From the NCBI GenBank assembly GCA_963931865.1, contig OZ007505.1, positions 3,261,834 to 3,325,833 of the forward strand: a stretch of DNA of 64,000 nucleotides, in the 5' to 3' direction. This stretch comes from Axinella damicornis. Taxonomy: Eukaryota > Porifera > Demospongiae > Axinellida > Axinellidae. The translations under genes and the position numbers were made by a program. Under the pieces are notes generated by a model that had not been told where the DNA came from, made no database searches, and saw only the letters and a list, made by a program, of their open reading frames with translations. Each line of letters starts with the position of its first letter. Within the stretch, counting starts at the first letter, position 1. This document shows, piece after piece, positions 1 to 12,402 of this stretch.

Positions 1-3000
1 TGCGGTTGCCCCTCGTTACACTCCTGGTATAGGAAATAAAGTGCCGCGTAATGTTACACTCCTGGTATAGGAAATAAAGTGCCGCGTAATGTAATATAAT
101 ATAATCCAATATAATATAATATAATTAACTCGTTCGAGTGATAGGAATGGCCTACGAAGATTCTGACTACACCTTCATGATCGCTATCATGCACTGTCCC
201 AACCGTACAATTTTGGTGCTGAAACTCACCTTGGTGGTGGAGATATGAGCGCTTTTGTCTCGCCGTGGACGCCATTGCTCGAGCGCTCTCTCCGACTTCC
301 GGTGGCAGTACCGTTCTTAGGAAAGGCACGCGAAGTTTCTGCCGTTCACTGACGCTTACATGCCAAAACTCACCGTGCTGGCGAAGTTGTGAGCGCTGTA
401 TAACAAGTTTCGTGTCTTCTCGATTTCCTTGGGCCGCCATTGCTGACTCAGCTCAATCGATCGACGCGAGCGCTCATGGTCCTCACGTGGCATGTGCGTT
501 AATTGGAATGTGTTGCAATACCTATGCGCTATCGTCGAGCTGCAACCGGTTGCAACGCGGCTACCAGGAGTGCGGTTGCCCCTCGTAATATAATATAATA
601 TAATATAATATAATATAATTAACTCGTTCGAGTGATAGGAATGGCCTACGAAGATTCTGACTACACCTTCATGATCGCTATCATGCACTGTCCCAACCGT
701 ACAATTTTGGTGCTGAAACTCACCTTGGTGGTGGAGATATGAGCGCTTTTGTCTCGCCGTGGCCGCCATTGCTCGAGCGCTCTCTCCGACTTCCGGTGGC
801 AGTACCGTTCTTAGGAAAGGCACACGAAGATTCTGACCACACAGCCGTGATCGCTGTCGTTAACTGACGCTTACATGCCAAAACTCACCGTGCTGGCTGA
901 GTTGTGAGTGCTGTCTTGTCTTCCTTTTGGTCGCCATTGCTCGCGATCGACTGAGCCACGTGGCATGTGCGTTAATTGGAACGAATTGCAATAATTTAGC
1001 TTCGCTACGGCGAGGCAACCGCGGCGTTGCAACGGCTACCAGGAGTGCGGTTGCCCCTCGTTACACTCCTGGTATAGGAAAAATTGTGCCGCGTAAATAA
1101 ATAAATAAATAACCTAATCAAACCTCACAGCACGCAGGAAAGGTCTACAGAGATTCTGACTACACCGTCGTGATCCCTATCATGCAGTTAGACAAATGCA
1201 TAATAATTGTGCTGAAACTCACCTTGGTGGTGGAGATACAAGCGCTTATGTCTCGCCGTGGCCGCCATTGCTCGAGCGCTCTCTCCGACTTCCGGTGGCA
1301 GTACCGTTCTTAGCAAAGGCACACGAAGATTCTGACCACATGGCCGTGATCGCTGTCGTTCACCGACGCTTACATGCCAAAACTCACCGTGCTGGCAAAG
1401 TTGTAAGTGCTGTAGTAACTTCGTGTCTTCCCTTTGGCCGCCATTGCTAGCGATCGACAGAGCGTGGTTGCCACGTGGTATGTGCGTTAATTGGAACTAA
1501 CTGCGATACTTAGCTTTCGCTACGGCGAGTCGCAGCCGGCGTTGCAACGGCTACCAGGAGTGCGGTTGCCCCTCGTTACACTCCTGGTATAGGAAAAATT
1601 GTGCCGCGTAAATAAATAATCTAAATAATCTAAATAATCTAAATAATTAAATAATCAAACCTCACAGCACGCAGGAAAGGTCTAAAGAGATTCTGACTAC
1701 ACCATCGTGATCGCTATCATGCAGTGACACAACCACACAATAATTGTGGCGAAACTCACCTTGGTGAGGGAGATACAATCGCTTTTGTCTTGCCGTCGGC
1801 CGCCATTGCTCGATCGTTCTCTTCGACGTTGGTTGCCAGTACAGTCATACGAAGGGCCCACAAAGATTTTGACCACACAGCCGTAATCGCTGTTGTTCAC
1901 TGACGGTTACATACCGAAACTCACCGTGCTGGCAAGGTTGTAAGTGCTGTTATAATTTCGTGTCTTCCCTTTGGTCGCCATTGCTTGCTTTCGACTGAGC
2001 GTGGTTGCCACGTGGCATGTGCGTTAATTGGAACGAATTGCAATAATTAGCTTGCGCTACTGCGAGGCAACCGCGGAGTTGCAACGGCTACCAGGAGTGC
2101 GGTTGCCCCTCGCTAATAAAGCAAATACTAGACGAATGCAGAACATTGTGGGGCGAGCCTGAGCGAGTACAGTTGTCGAATGTGTATGGAACAGTTGCAT
2201 GCGCATGTGTTCCTACATGGAGCAGTTGCATGCGCATGTGTTCCTACATGGAGCAGATGCATGTGCATGACTGTCAGCGCATGTCATCAGAATGTGACAG
2301 AGAGCATAGCACAACTTAAGGACACAGATCACACCAGAAGTTATGACACTAAAAATACACCCGTGCACTTCACAGCAACTGCGAATCAGGTTAGCAGAAG
2401 CAGCTAGGTAGGTCCAGGAGAGCTCTCTGTCTTTGTTGTCACCACCGGAGGGCGACTTTCTCGTTCTCTGCTGATGCCAGATCTGTCATGACTGGTCAGT
2501 CAGTGGGTTACGTGTTACCGAGCGCAGGCCAGTCAAGTTCCCATCCTCTGGCAATAGCTGAAGCAGCAGTCTAACACACCGTGATGGTTTATAGCTATGC
2601 ATGCAGTATTAAAGCCTGCATGCATGCAGTAATAAAGCCTGCATGCAATTCTAGCTAGCTAGCTATGTAGCTATGCTACACACCATGTATGATGTGCTCT
2701 GCATGCAGGACATGAGCGAGATCGCTTGAAGCACTCTCCCCGTCTTCATGAAATGCTTTAGCTCCTCACCGCGCGCTATAGTCTCCATCCTTGTTGAGGT
2801 AGACCGTTCAGTTCGTGTCTCAGTCGTTGAATGGTGAGTTCGCTTGTGGTTTGAATTAACGCATGACGCAATGACACGCAAAATACGAGCAGGAAGTGAT
2901 TTACGGCACGACGTACGATAGTTACACTCCTGGTAAGGGAAAAATTGTGCCGCGTAATCTAACTAATCTAAATAATTAAATAATCAAACCTCACAGCACG

Positions 3001-3708
3001 CAGGAAAGGTCTACAGAGATTCTGACTACACCGTCGTGATCGCTATCATGCAGTGACACGACCGTACAATAATTGTGCTGAAACTCACCTTGGTGGTGGA
3101 GATACAAGCGCTTTTGTCGTGCCGTCGGCCGCCATTGCTCGATCGTTCTCTTCGACGTTGGTGGCCAGTACAGTCATACGAAGGGCCCACGAAGATTCTG
3201 ACCACACAGCCGTAATCGCTGTTGTTTATTGACGCTTACATACCAAAACTCACCGTGCTGGCAAGGTTGTAAGTGCTGTTATATTTCGTGTCTTCCCATT
3301 GCTAGCGTTCGTGGTTGCCACGTGGCAATAGCTTGTGCGTTAATTGGAACTAACTGCGATAAGCGCTACGGCGAGTCGCAGCCGGCGTTGCAACGGCTAC
3401 CAGGAGTGCGGTTGCCCCTCGCTAATAAAGCAAATATAAACAAATAAAAAACCTCCCAGCCCGCAGGAAGGACCTACAAAGGTTCTGACTAAATCTTCAT
3501 GATCACTATCGTGCAGTGACCCAACCGTACAATTTTGTTGCTGAAATTAATCTTGGTAGTGGAGTTGTGAGTGCTTTTGTCTTCCCTTCAGCCGTCATTG
3601 CTCGAGCGCTCTCTTCAACTTTCAAAGTTTCATTGCCACAAAGACTATGACCATACAGCGAGTTGCAACCGGTTGCATCGCGGCTACCAGGAGTGCGGTC
3701 GCCCCTCG
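1..3708. repeat. Array of about 0.5-kb interspersed repeat units
   Basis: Six related units are visible: 16-585, 586-1060, 1061-1575, 1576-2112, 2922-3421 and a degenerate, shortened one at 3422-3708; bases 1-15 are the end of a further unit. Several begin with TTACACTCCTGGTA and end with TACCAGGAGTG followed by CGGTTGCCCCTCG, so CACTCCTGGTA/TACCAGGAGTG forms a short terminal inverted repeat. A 38-base leader is itself duplicated (16-53 and 54-91), and ATAAT or AAATAATCT simple repeats sit between leader and body. Unit bodies share blocks such as AAACTCACCTTGGTGGTGG and GATTCTGACTACACC but differ by indels. No unit has a credible long ORF. A non-autonomous transposon multiplied in tandem or a satellite derived from one would both fit; no protein evidence is present. 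Confidence 0.8.
2113..2921. other. Unique spacer interrupting the repeat array
   Basis: This 0.8-kb stretch has no similarity to the flanking repeat units. It contains a short minisatellite (about 2185-2265, unit containing GCATGCGCATGTGTTCCTAC, two and a half copies) and a TGCATGCAGTA/TAAAGCC duplication near 2600-2645. I see no gene in it. Confidence 0.6.
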
Positions 3709-4431
3709 AATAAAATAAAAAAATTTAAAAAAATTAAAAAAGTGTTCTAACAAATCTTCAAAGTACCGCACGGCCACATCAGAGTACCGATTTGAAACTT
3801 GAAAGGGCCGCTAGCCGCATCAAAGAGAGAAGCCCCCCTTGTTTATTCCGGTTGCCGCCATGGGAAAACGTGAATAACTCCGTAGGCGAGTGACGTCATC
3901 TCATTAATTATTCATGAGCAAAATTGCGCGATTTCGCCGATGCCATGCTTCCTACCTTAATTGATACACAAAGAAGATACAAGGATTATATAATATACCC
4001 TCCATTAACCTCGTTCCTTGGCCTGCCTGTGCTATAGGCCTGCGGAAATTATGCTCGGAATAATTTTGGAATAATTGGTGTGTTAAGGCATAAGGGAATA
4101 ATGCGGGAATAATCAAAGATATGCAGGAATAATTATTTGGCACGTGAACTTGAGTCTCATGCATGCTTACACGTGTAAGCTTACGCGCGTAAGTAGTACA
4201 AGTATCCTGATCTCATTAGATGACACAGTGTGCTATATACTTCCATGAAAGTACCTCTCCACCACTATCCTAGCAAATCTAGCCTAAAACTTATAATCAG
4301 TGCCTATTGCTACTACTTTAACAAAGGCCATCTCAGTTCCGATCATGTACTGTGAAAGTGCCAGTTCACTACTATTGCTGAATGGTTCGTGGATCATAAT
4401 GTCATCCATTATACCAGTACATATCACTGAC
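3709..4431. other. AT-rich tail region downstream of the FSE-repeat gene
   Basis: Contains A-rich sequence at 3709-3740, several near-palindromic AATAATTATTCC-like stretches at 4040-4140, and the alternating block ACACGTGTAAGCTTACGCGCGTAAG near 4165-4190. An exon continuing the gene at 4432-8844 would have to begin in phase 1; I could not find one convincingly. One open stretch on the minus strand (about 4430-4290) reads well but does not join in phase. Confidence 0.5.
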
Positions 4432-7400
4432 CTATAAATTCTGTACCGCAGGGTTGCATTTCAGTAGTCCCAGGTTCAGTAAAGCCCCACTGGATGTTCC
4501 ATGCGTCCACCTCAAATGGACATCCAGGATCTGAAAGTTGTGCAAAATAATTATAATGGCAACACAGTACGTAACTCATTTTGTTGTTGTTATACCCTTG
4601 TATATTGTTCTCAACAAAAAAAAACTCTGGCCATAAATTTAGAGAGTTGACTACCTGCTAGCTCGAACAAAATAAAGATTGCATGAATTTGCATCACTAA
4701 GTTTCTATAGACGATCAACTTCATCTAGATTTGTGCCTGCATAGGCAGAAAACTGTGGTTAATTCATTTTACCTGAGTCACTTGGCAGCTGGATAATAGT
4801 AGGGTCCTCCGCTTCTTCCCCCTCAACAAGCTCACCATTAATCACCGCTGTCACGGTAACTTGGAATGCATAAGTTCCATTGGAAATGAGGTCAGTAATT
4901 GTGAGTGATGTTTCAATCCTTCTTGAAACTCTGACTATCTCAGGAGGACCAGTAGATTCAGTCAAGTAGTAGTATATGATGTAATAAGAGAATCCCTCCA
5001 ACTCTGCAGGCTCCCAGCGGATGCGAACTGCTGTACTGTTGATGATAACTATCTGAACATCCATCACTGGAGCTATATTGCGGAAGAGAAGGACCAATCA
5101 ATTTATTCAAGGAGAAAGATGAAGTGTTTTAGCTAGAAAAGGACAGCTGACATTACAATGCTTTTACTTACCGGGAGGGTTGCAATGAACGCTGTTGACT
5201 TTAAAGGCCTGCAGTGAATTGTTAGACTCAAGTCCTTCAGCCGGGTTCCCTCCAATGTCTTGAATTATATCACTGGTAAATGTGAGGAAGGTATTAGTGC
5301 AGTTTGAAGCAAGACGTGGGATGCCTTCAAGAGCATCAATGTCAGTGTCACTGAGGGTAACATTGACAACTGTTGTACCGTAAGTAGATACCTCAACTTC
5401 ATAGTTGGAGATGGTGACACTTATGATGTTACTGACTGTTCTTACAACACTTGAATTCGAAGTCAGAGTGTATATGTAGGAAGCAGGAGCAAGTCTCCGA
5501 GTATTAAGGAGAGATACTGCGGCAGGATCAAAAGTGGAAGGATCAACCAGTTCAGAGAACACAAGCACTAGGTAGCCAGTACTGGCGAGGTCCAGCTGAA
5601 AATACTTCAGTTCAGGTGGTGTGACTGCAATAATCTGAAATGCCATAATTGCATTTTGTGGAGGAAACGCAAGTATTGGATTGCTGCTGTAGTCCAGAAT
5701 AGTAGAAGGGGTAAGAGCTATAAAGGTATCATCCACAGAAGTGGCCAGGTCTTGAAGCTGTCGGAGATGATTAGCATCTTCTCTAGTAAGCACAAGCAAT
5801 ACCTCAGTCAGGCTCACTGCAACAACAGACCCTCCAGTGAGTTGCAAGAATATCGTTGCATTCGAAAAAGAATTCTGGAGTGTGATGCCTGTAGCATTAA
5901 GTGTGGAAAGGTCAACTGCTTCGGAGAAGGAGAGTTGCAGGGAACCAAAGTCTAGATCCAAACTGAATGAAAGGAGTTCTGGTTGTGTGATGTCTGCAAT
6001 AAAAAATGACACTTGCAGCGCATTTTGCGGAGCAACTGAGACCACTGGAGACCCATTGAGGTCTTGCACAGTACCCGCAGCGAGGGACAAGAAGGTGTTA
6101 TTCGCTGAAGTAGCTAGCTGTGTGGATGCCTTGATCCTGTTTGCGTCACCTTGCAATTGAAGCACTATCGCAAGTCCATTAACACTGGTGGTAACTGTTG
6201 AGCTGGACAACTGAATGCTAATCACAGCACTTGTAGCAGAAGCTTGTAGTGTTATGTGCATGGGATTCAATGTGTTCACAGACACTGGTTCATCGAAATT
6301 TAGAATCAAGGTACCTACATCCAGGTCAAGAACAAAGAATAGTAGAAATGGCGAAGTACTATCTGCCACAAACTCTTGAAATGGCCAGCATTGTTGAGGA
6401 GAAAGAGCCACAATAGGATTTCCTGTCAAATCTGACCCAAATTGACTTGTGAATGCAGGAATACAGTTAGTGGCACTCGTACACAAAGTTTGAAGGAGTT
6501 TAACTTCATTGAGGTCTGCAAACGTGAGTGAGATGTTTAAAGTACTGCTGCTCGAAGAAACACCTACAGCTCCTCCAGTAAGACTATACATCTCAGTTGC
6601 AACAGAAGAGCAGCCACTGAATAGCATGAACTGAGAAACATCTATGGAGGATGAATTCAATTGTTCAGAGAACGAAATGGTGAACACTCCTGTGTCGAGG
6701 TCAAATACAGGGAAACTCACTGCTTGAGGTGGCACGTCAGAGATAAAATTGGCTGCCATAATAATAGTTGGTGCTACTCCATTGCCACTGTAGTCCGCAA
6801 TGGTATTAGCAACAAGATACAAATAGGTGTCCTCCACTGAAGTGGCCAGGTTTTGAGATTGTCGGAGTTCATTAGCATCATCCATGGTAAGCAGAAGCCT
6901 TACCCAAGTTAGACCTGTCGATACGACAGTGCCTCCTGTAAGTGCGTAGTTTGCTGTTGGGTTGGGAGATGGAGAATTCTGAAGTGTGATGAGTGTGACA
7001 ACAAATGAGGAAGCATCAACTGCTTCCGAGAAAGAAAGATACAGATAACCAATATTTAAATCCAAGATGAACCAAAGCAGCTCTGGTGGGGTCGTGTCTG
7101 GAATAAACGTTGATGGTGATAAGGCAGAAAAAAGAGCAATAGCGATAACTGGATTCCCATATAGATCTTGCACAGCACTTGGATTGAGAGACAAGAAGGT
7201 ATCCTCAATTGAAGTAGCTAGCAGGGTAGTTGCTTTAATCGTGTCCGCATCACCTTGCAGTTGGAGTACTATCACGGGTCCATTGCCACTGGTGGTGGTT
7301 GTTTCGTTGGACAAATATAATATAATGTTTACTTCGCTAGTTTCAGGAGAACCTTGTAGTGCTATTTGCATGGGGTCAAGTGAATCAGCATTCACTGGTT

Positions 7401-8844
7401 CACTAAATGTTAGAGTCAAAGTGCCCATGTTCATGTCAAGATCAAAGATGATTAGAATTGGACGTGTAGTATCTGGTACAAATCCCTCAAATGGCTGGCT
7501 TGTCTGAGGAGAAAGACCCACAACAGCATTTCCTTCTAAATCTGACCCAAATTGACTTGTGAATGCAGGGATGCAGTCTGTGGCTCTTGTGCACAGATTC
7601 TGGAGAAGCTTTATTTCATTGAGATCTAGGATTGTGAGTGAGATCGTAATGATGTTGCTATTCGCAGAGGACATTAGAATACCTCCAGTGAGGGTGTAGG
7701 CCTCAGCAGCAAGGGACGACTGATCACTGAAGAGTGTAAATTGGGTGACATCAATGGAAGACAAATTCATGGACTCTGAGAATGAAATGTTGAACATCGC
7801 TGCGTTGAGATCAAATGCAGGAAAACTCACTGCCTCAGGTCGTCCCACGACTTGAATAACTTGACTTGCTTGGATAGCACCAGAATTTGGAATAGCTATT
7901 ACTGGATTGTTATTATAGTCTCGAATGGCAGAAGAGCCTATTACTAGATAGGTATCTTGCACTGATGTGGCCAGGTCTTGAAGCTGTCGGATATTATTAG
8001 CATCTCCTGCAGCAAGTGTAAGCATTACCTCAGTCAGGCTCACTGCAACAGCAGACCCTCCGGACAGAAGGAAGGATCTCGTTGGACTAGCATTAGAATT
8101 CAGAAGCGTGAAGCCAGTGGGATTAAGTGTGGAATGGTTAACTGCTTCTGAGAAGAAAAGCTGCAGTGATCCCAACTCTAGATCCAAGCTGAAAGAAATC
8201 AATTGAGGTGGTGTAGTGTCTGGAACAAAAGCCGACACTTGCAGAGCATTGGAAGGAGAAATAGAGACCACTGGATTCCCGGCGAGATCTTCCACAGCAC
8301 TTGCAGTTAGAGACAGGAAGGTGCTTGCAATTGAAGTGGCTAGTTGAGTAGATGCTCTAATGCTGTTTGCATCATCACCTCCCAGATCAAGCACTATCAC
8401 AGGTCCATTAGGACTGCTGGTGCTAGCTGCATTCGACAACTGAACGTTCACTGCACCACTCATGCGAGAAGATTGTAGGGTCAGTTGCGTAGGGTCAAGC
8501 GTGCTAGTACTCACTGGTTCACTGAATGTTAGGGTCAAAGTACCTACATTTATGTCAAAGTTGAATCTCTCCAGCATCGAGAGAGCATCTGTGGTGTGGA
8601 GCAATGAATTGTTATTCTGAGAGTATCCATAGGCTCAAGGTCATGATGACAGCTATATTCTTTCGCATAAAACTAGTCTACACTTCATTCGTACTTCCCC
8701 AATAAATATTCTGTATACATTCATACATTGTCTCCTTCCTAATAATAACCAGGGTACTACTCTGACAAACTTACTGATTGTACGTGTGCAGGAGAGAAGT
8801 CCGAGTCCAATGAATGTGAAGCACAGAAGATATTTGTGCTGCAT
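4432..8844 (-). CDS. Secreted/adhesion-GPCR-like protein: nine FSE repeats, FN3, HormR-like exon (3' end missing)
   Basis: Exons: 8844-8775, 8588-5173, 5072-4773, 4530-4432, all joined in phase 1. Exon 1 gives a signal peptide (MQHKYLLCFTFIGLG, ending near SCT) before a GTAAGT donor. The 3.4-kb exon 2 encodes nine repeats of about 125 residues, each with a core like LDLDxGxLxLxFSEAV and a closing DLxGNPVV; they resemble the bacterial Ig-like/SbsA fold and are probably beta-sandwiches (inference). Exon 3 is a fibronectin III domain (VRIRWEPAE...YAFQVTV). Exon 4 has Cys, two Trp and PGTTEMQPC, resembling the hormone-receptor domain found before the GAIN/7TM part of adhesion GPCRs. No stop, GAIN or 7TM is found before the repeat array, so the protein may continue past the window, end in an unseen exon or be truncated. 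The exon 1-2 junction rests on phase agreement (ACACCACAG acceptor). The last exon is the least certain. Confidence 0.75.
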
Positions 8845-9289
8845 GCTAAGAACCCCTTTGCACGCCATCTTCTTGTGAGGCAATAAGGTGCCAAATTACC
8901 AATTGGGCGTGCATTGTATGTGTGCGTTCATGTGTGCATGTGCATGTACATATAATTATTGGCTGTAGTGCATCATCATGCTAGCCACCATGCACAATCT
9001 TGCCACCAAAATTGACTAAATAAGAAAGTTCAATGCATGTACTGCTCTGTATGCTTTTCCCTGCTCATTTCCATGCCAGGGAATTTTGCCCACAAATGCA
9101 CTCCTTCTCACTGACCTTTGACTGTTACACACATTCAAACTCTAGCATGAAAATGGGCGGGGAATAATTGTAATGCTGAAAGATCTACTTTCTTGACGGT
9201 ACCTTGGCTGTGGAATTGTGGGCTGCCATGTGCTCATGTTAATTCCATGGCACCAGGCTGGCATTCGGGCTCCTCAACAACCTCACAAA
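8845..9289. other. Intergenic, probable 5' flank of the FSE-repeat gene
   Basis: No gene is seen. Two in-frame ATGs lie just upstream of the chosen start (8868 and 8883) and would add 8 or 13 residues before the signal peptide; the start at 8844 was chosen because it places the hydrophobic core directly after a short basic N-region. A TG/CA-rich tract lies at 8915-8950. Confidence 0.5.
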
Positions 9290-9520
9290 CGATCTTACAT
9301 TACTCTAGCTGCACGATCTTCCCCCCAACCCCAAGTTAAGACACGGAATCAGCCGTTCTGCAATTCACTGGCAAGAGCATCTAGAAGGGCCGGGTTGGAC
9401 TGACAACAATGGCCTGTATAAGTAACTACAGAGGCGCCATCACCTGGAATACTCTACCAGATGAGCTAACCACTGTGAAAGTGAATACCTTGATACATGG
9501 AAAGATTTTTACAAACTGAT
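9290..9520 (+). mobile_element. Fragment of a non-LTR retrotransposon reverse-transcriptase ORF, C-terminal end
   Basis: Bases 9409-9516 translate to a segment with NYRGAITWNTLPDELTTVK, which matches the conserved end of LINE-type ORF2 proteins (R-N/Y..aitWN.LP.ei...S...FK). The upstream stretch (KTRNQPF...) fits the same family after a frameshift and the reading frame is broken, so this is a dead fragment. No target-site duplication or poly-A tail was identified. Confidence 0.5.
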
Positions 9521-10358
9521 ATTCAACTTGAAAAGTGCAACCCCCTTAGCTTCCTCCGGCATAATGTGGAGCCTCAGTTACTATCAAGCATATATATATA
9601 TTACCACCGGCAATTTCACACCCAACTTTACCTTAAGCCTTTCTTTACAACCTTGAACTGCGGTTAAAAAATCAGTGCAAAACGCTTTGCGGCGCCTCGT
9701 AGTGGGCGTGGCACGATGTCTTCTGTTCGGTGAAGTAGTATCCGTCCCCGCTTTCTTTACAGACAAAAGTGTCGGTACTGTTAAATAGTGTCCAGCCAGC
9801 TAGCAGAGAGTTGAACAGTGGGTTACCAGCCCTAGGACGGTAGTACAAACTCGAGTCTGGTTGTTTATTTCTGAGGCAGCAGCCACACCCACCGTCATTG
9901 CCAGCCACACACACACTTTGCCATTAAACAATGAATAATTATTTCCCACGGTATCACAAATACAAAAACAATTCAGTAGCTACTTCAGTATCTAGACATT
10001 TTTGTTGACTACAAACAACTATCTTAGTGAAGTATCAAGGTGATGTCACCATCAGTTTCATTTGTTGATCTCTGCATGTAAGAAGAAGACAATGTAGCTA
10101 TTATACACAACATAATTATTTGGCTACAGTTCCTTGTCTTACATCCCACTAGCAGTATTTCTTGTGTAGCTAAACAAGTAGCTATAGTGTTCTAATTTAA
10201 AGCCGCTGTACAAGCCTATCATTATTATACAGTACATGGTTTCAGAACGAGATTACCAGTACATGAATCATATTGAATCTCAAAGAAATACAAAGGTATG
10301 CAGGTAGCTGCTACATGTACAAACTTATAGCTAGTAATTAGACAACACATGCATGTAC
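9521..10358. other. Downstream flank of Cys-rich gene copy 1; unassigned
   Basis: Holds an open stretch on the minus strand (9914-9672, 80 codons, Cys-rich at its start) that I do not recognise; it could hold a last exon of copy 1 but no phase-consistent junction is convincing. The rest is AT-rich sequence without visible genes. Confidence 0.4.
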
Positions 10359-12145
10359 CTCGGTTGAGATTCTCTCCATACTTGCATTTATAGTTGGGCT
10401 GTCCTATGCACTTTCCAGTCACAAGGAAGTTCTGGAAACAAGTAATAGCTAGCAGTATATATAGTTATGAGGACCAGCATGCTCAATGAGCAACCCCATT
10501 GGCTACAAGTAGCTACCAATACATACCGGTAGTTACTATAAACTGTTATTAGCATCCGAAGGGATTCTCTGCATGTAGAGTTGTAATGTGGGTTGGTAAC
10601 TTCAATTCATGCAGTCTGAGGTTGAATAATAAGCCGAAACTTTCGTGGTGGAGTTATATGGTACAATTTCGGCCTTCTGGCTTCAACAGGTGCAGGGTTT
10701 ATGCAGAGGCCCAAAAGGCTACGTAAACTGGAGTTGTGCAGCATATACAGTATCACAGTTCCGATTTGATGAACTGCATGGAATGGGGTTGCAGGAACCA
10801 CAAGGTGTGGATGTCTACAAGGTGTGATTCAATACAGAGAATGAATTCATCATTGCAGGAGTTCCTTACATATTGCAAGTAAGGCTGTTCGCCCATGAAT
10901 GTCACAGTGGGTGTTTCCTGTGAATCTTCCACTATAAAATGGAATACTGTGATCCTGCATATCGTGCATGGAGATGGAGAAGATAAGCACAACATGCAAA
11001 GAGATAACAGATAGCATACTTATTCTTTAAGGAATACATTGAAATGGAAATATTACTTCTGTATACCAATTGCAAGAAGCTCAGGACACGTAGGGGAAAA
11101 TTGTTTTATGAACGTTCCTGTATCTAGCTGAGCAAGCTGCCCCGTTTAGTTGAATACAGCTCACTATATTCATATTGCATTCCATGCTTAATAATCACAT
11201 AGATACTGTAGACCGTATGTACATGAGACGACTAAACCTGTGTGGTCTCAACACAGCAGTATGTACGGGTAGTTTGCAAGCATCTATTTCCTTGCATGAG
11301 TTTGTGTAATATAAGTTCATTAGGTCCATTTTTTAAGGGAAAGTGGCTGCATGAAAGGCATGCACATTAATTCCCATGCATGCTTGAATCTATGCTTTAC
11401 AGGATAGATTTGTGTGTTGAATGACAGGGATTCAGCCATTCACTATAATAATTTATATGGAATGACTGCATTTGGATTTCAGTTGACTAGAGCTTTATTG
11501 TATCTCACCTCCAGTCACTTCCCCATGTATACTCGATCCTAAAGGCATTGGATTGAGTCCACGTCTCTTGTTCCAGGATCCAGATTGGCTGCCCCCTCCT
11601 CCCACAATTGTAGAAACCATCAGCTTTCTGACAGACCTAAGGAGTGGAACATAGTGTGAACTGTACACATGATGGAACCTTCATTAGATAGAGAGCAGGT
11701 TGATGCTAGAGATACGATAATAATTTATAGTCCCATAGTGTCTATGGCTTAACATTGTTTTTCTCACTGCGGTATCCTTGCCAACAGGATCAATCCAGTC
11801 TGGGCAATCATACCCATTGCAGGGGTCAAACCAGTAGGTGAAGCCACGTGGGTCACCCGTGATTGTGATCCTGTTTGAATTTAGCAGGTGGGACGAAAGA
11901 GAGCCTGACTAATAGCACTGGAGTGTAAAGGATGCAAAGTGCGTTGTTGATAGCTCCAGCTCATGGTAGATCTAGCTATAGTTAACTTACGGATAGTCGA
12001 AGACCTTGGAGATGTCGTACACAGTCCCGTTGATGCGAGCAATGCACGGGTTCTTGTCGTCCGGTCGGAGTTGAGCTGCCGTGCAGGGCTGCAGAAGCAG
12101 CAGGGCCACCAGGCCCAAGAAACAACAGAGCGAGAAAGACTTCAT
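10359..12145 (-). CDS. Small secreted Cys-rich protein, MRH-like, copy 1
   Basis: Exons: 12145-11991, 11870-11768, 11636-11509, 10954-10870, 10431-10359; junction phases 2, 0, 2, 0. The protein starts with a signal peptide (MKSFSLCCFLGLVALLLL), then NPCIARINGTVYDISKVFDY, a WFDPCNGYDCPD block, VCQKADGFYNCG, IEYTWGSDW, TVTFMGEQPYLQY and GKCIGQP. Order and spacing (xxYDIS..., paired Cys, a WxxxY strand, closing TFMGEQ strand) recall mannose-6-phosphate-receptor homology domains; this family call is an inference. No membrane segment is visible, so it is probably secreted or lumenal. The last identified exon ends in phase 1 at a GTACAT donor; read-through would give a Cys-rich tail to a stop at about 10225, or another exon follows. 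Six Cys are shared with the other copies. Confidence 0.7.
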
Positions 12146-12313
12146 CACAACGATCGATTGCATCAGCGTCGGACACGCCCACTCGCTAAGCGGGATGGCG
12201 TATTAATTGCATGCCCCAATATTCAATTCTTAAAGGTTATACACTGGTATGTGTATATAGCACTATTGGGTAAGATCTATTGAACACTCGCTACCAACAC
12301 TGCATTACACAAC

Positions 12314-12400
12314 ATTGATAATGCAATGACACTGATAATGCAATGACATTGATAATGCAATGACACTGATAATGCAATGACATTGATAATGCAATGACAC
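12314..12400. repeat. 17-base minisatellite
   Basis: About five copies of a 17-base unit containing AATGCAATGACA(C/T)TGAT lie immediately downstream of the presumed stop codon of copy 2. Confidence 0.85.
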
Positions 12401-12402
12401 GT

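Noticed and set aside
4290..4430. Open stretch with MDDIMIHEPFSNSSELALSQ as a further exon of the FSE-repeat gene
   Set aside because: It does not join exon 4530-4432 in phase and lacks an acceptor; left unassigned.
8612..8668. Signal-peptide-like MRKNIAVIMTLSLWIL just upstream of the FSE exon
   Set aside because: It ends at a TAA and is out of frame with the repeats without a possible intron; exon 8844-8775 has a consensus donor and joins in phase.
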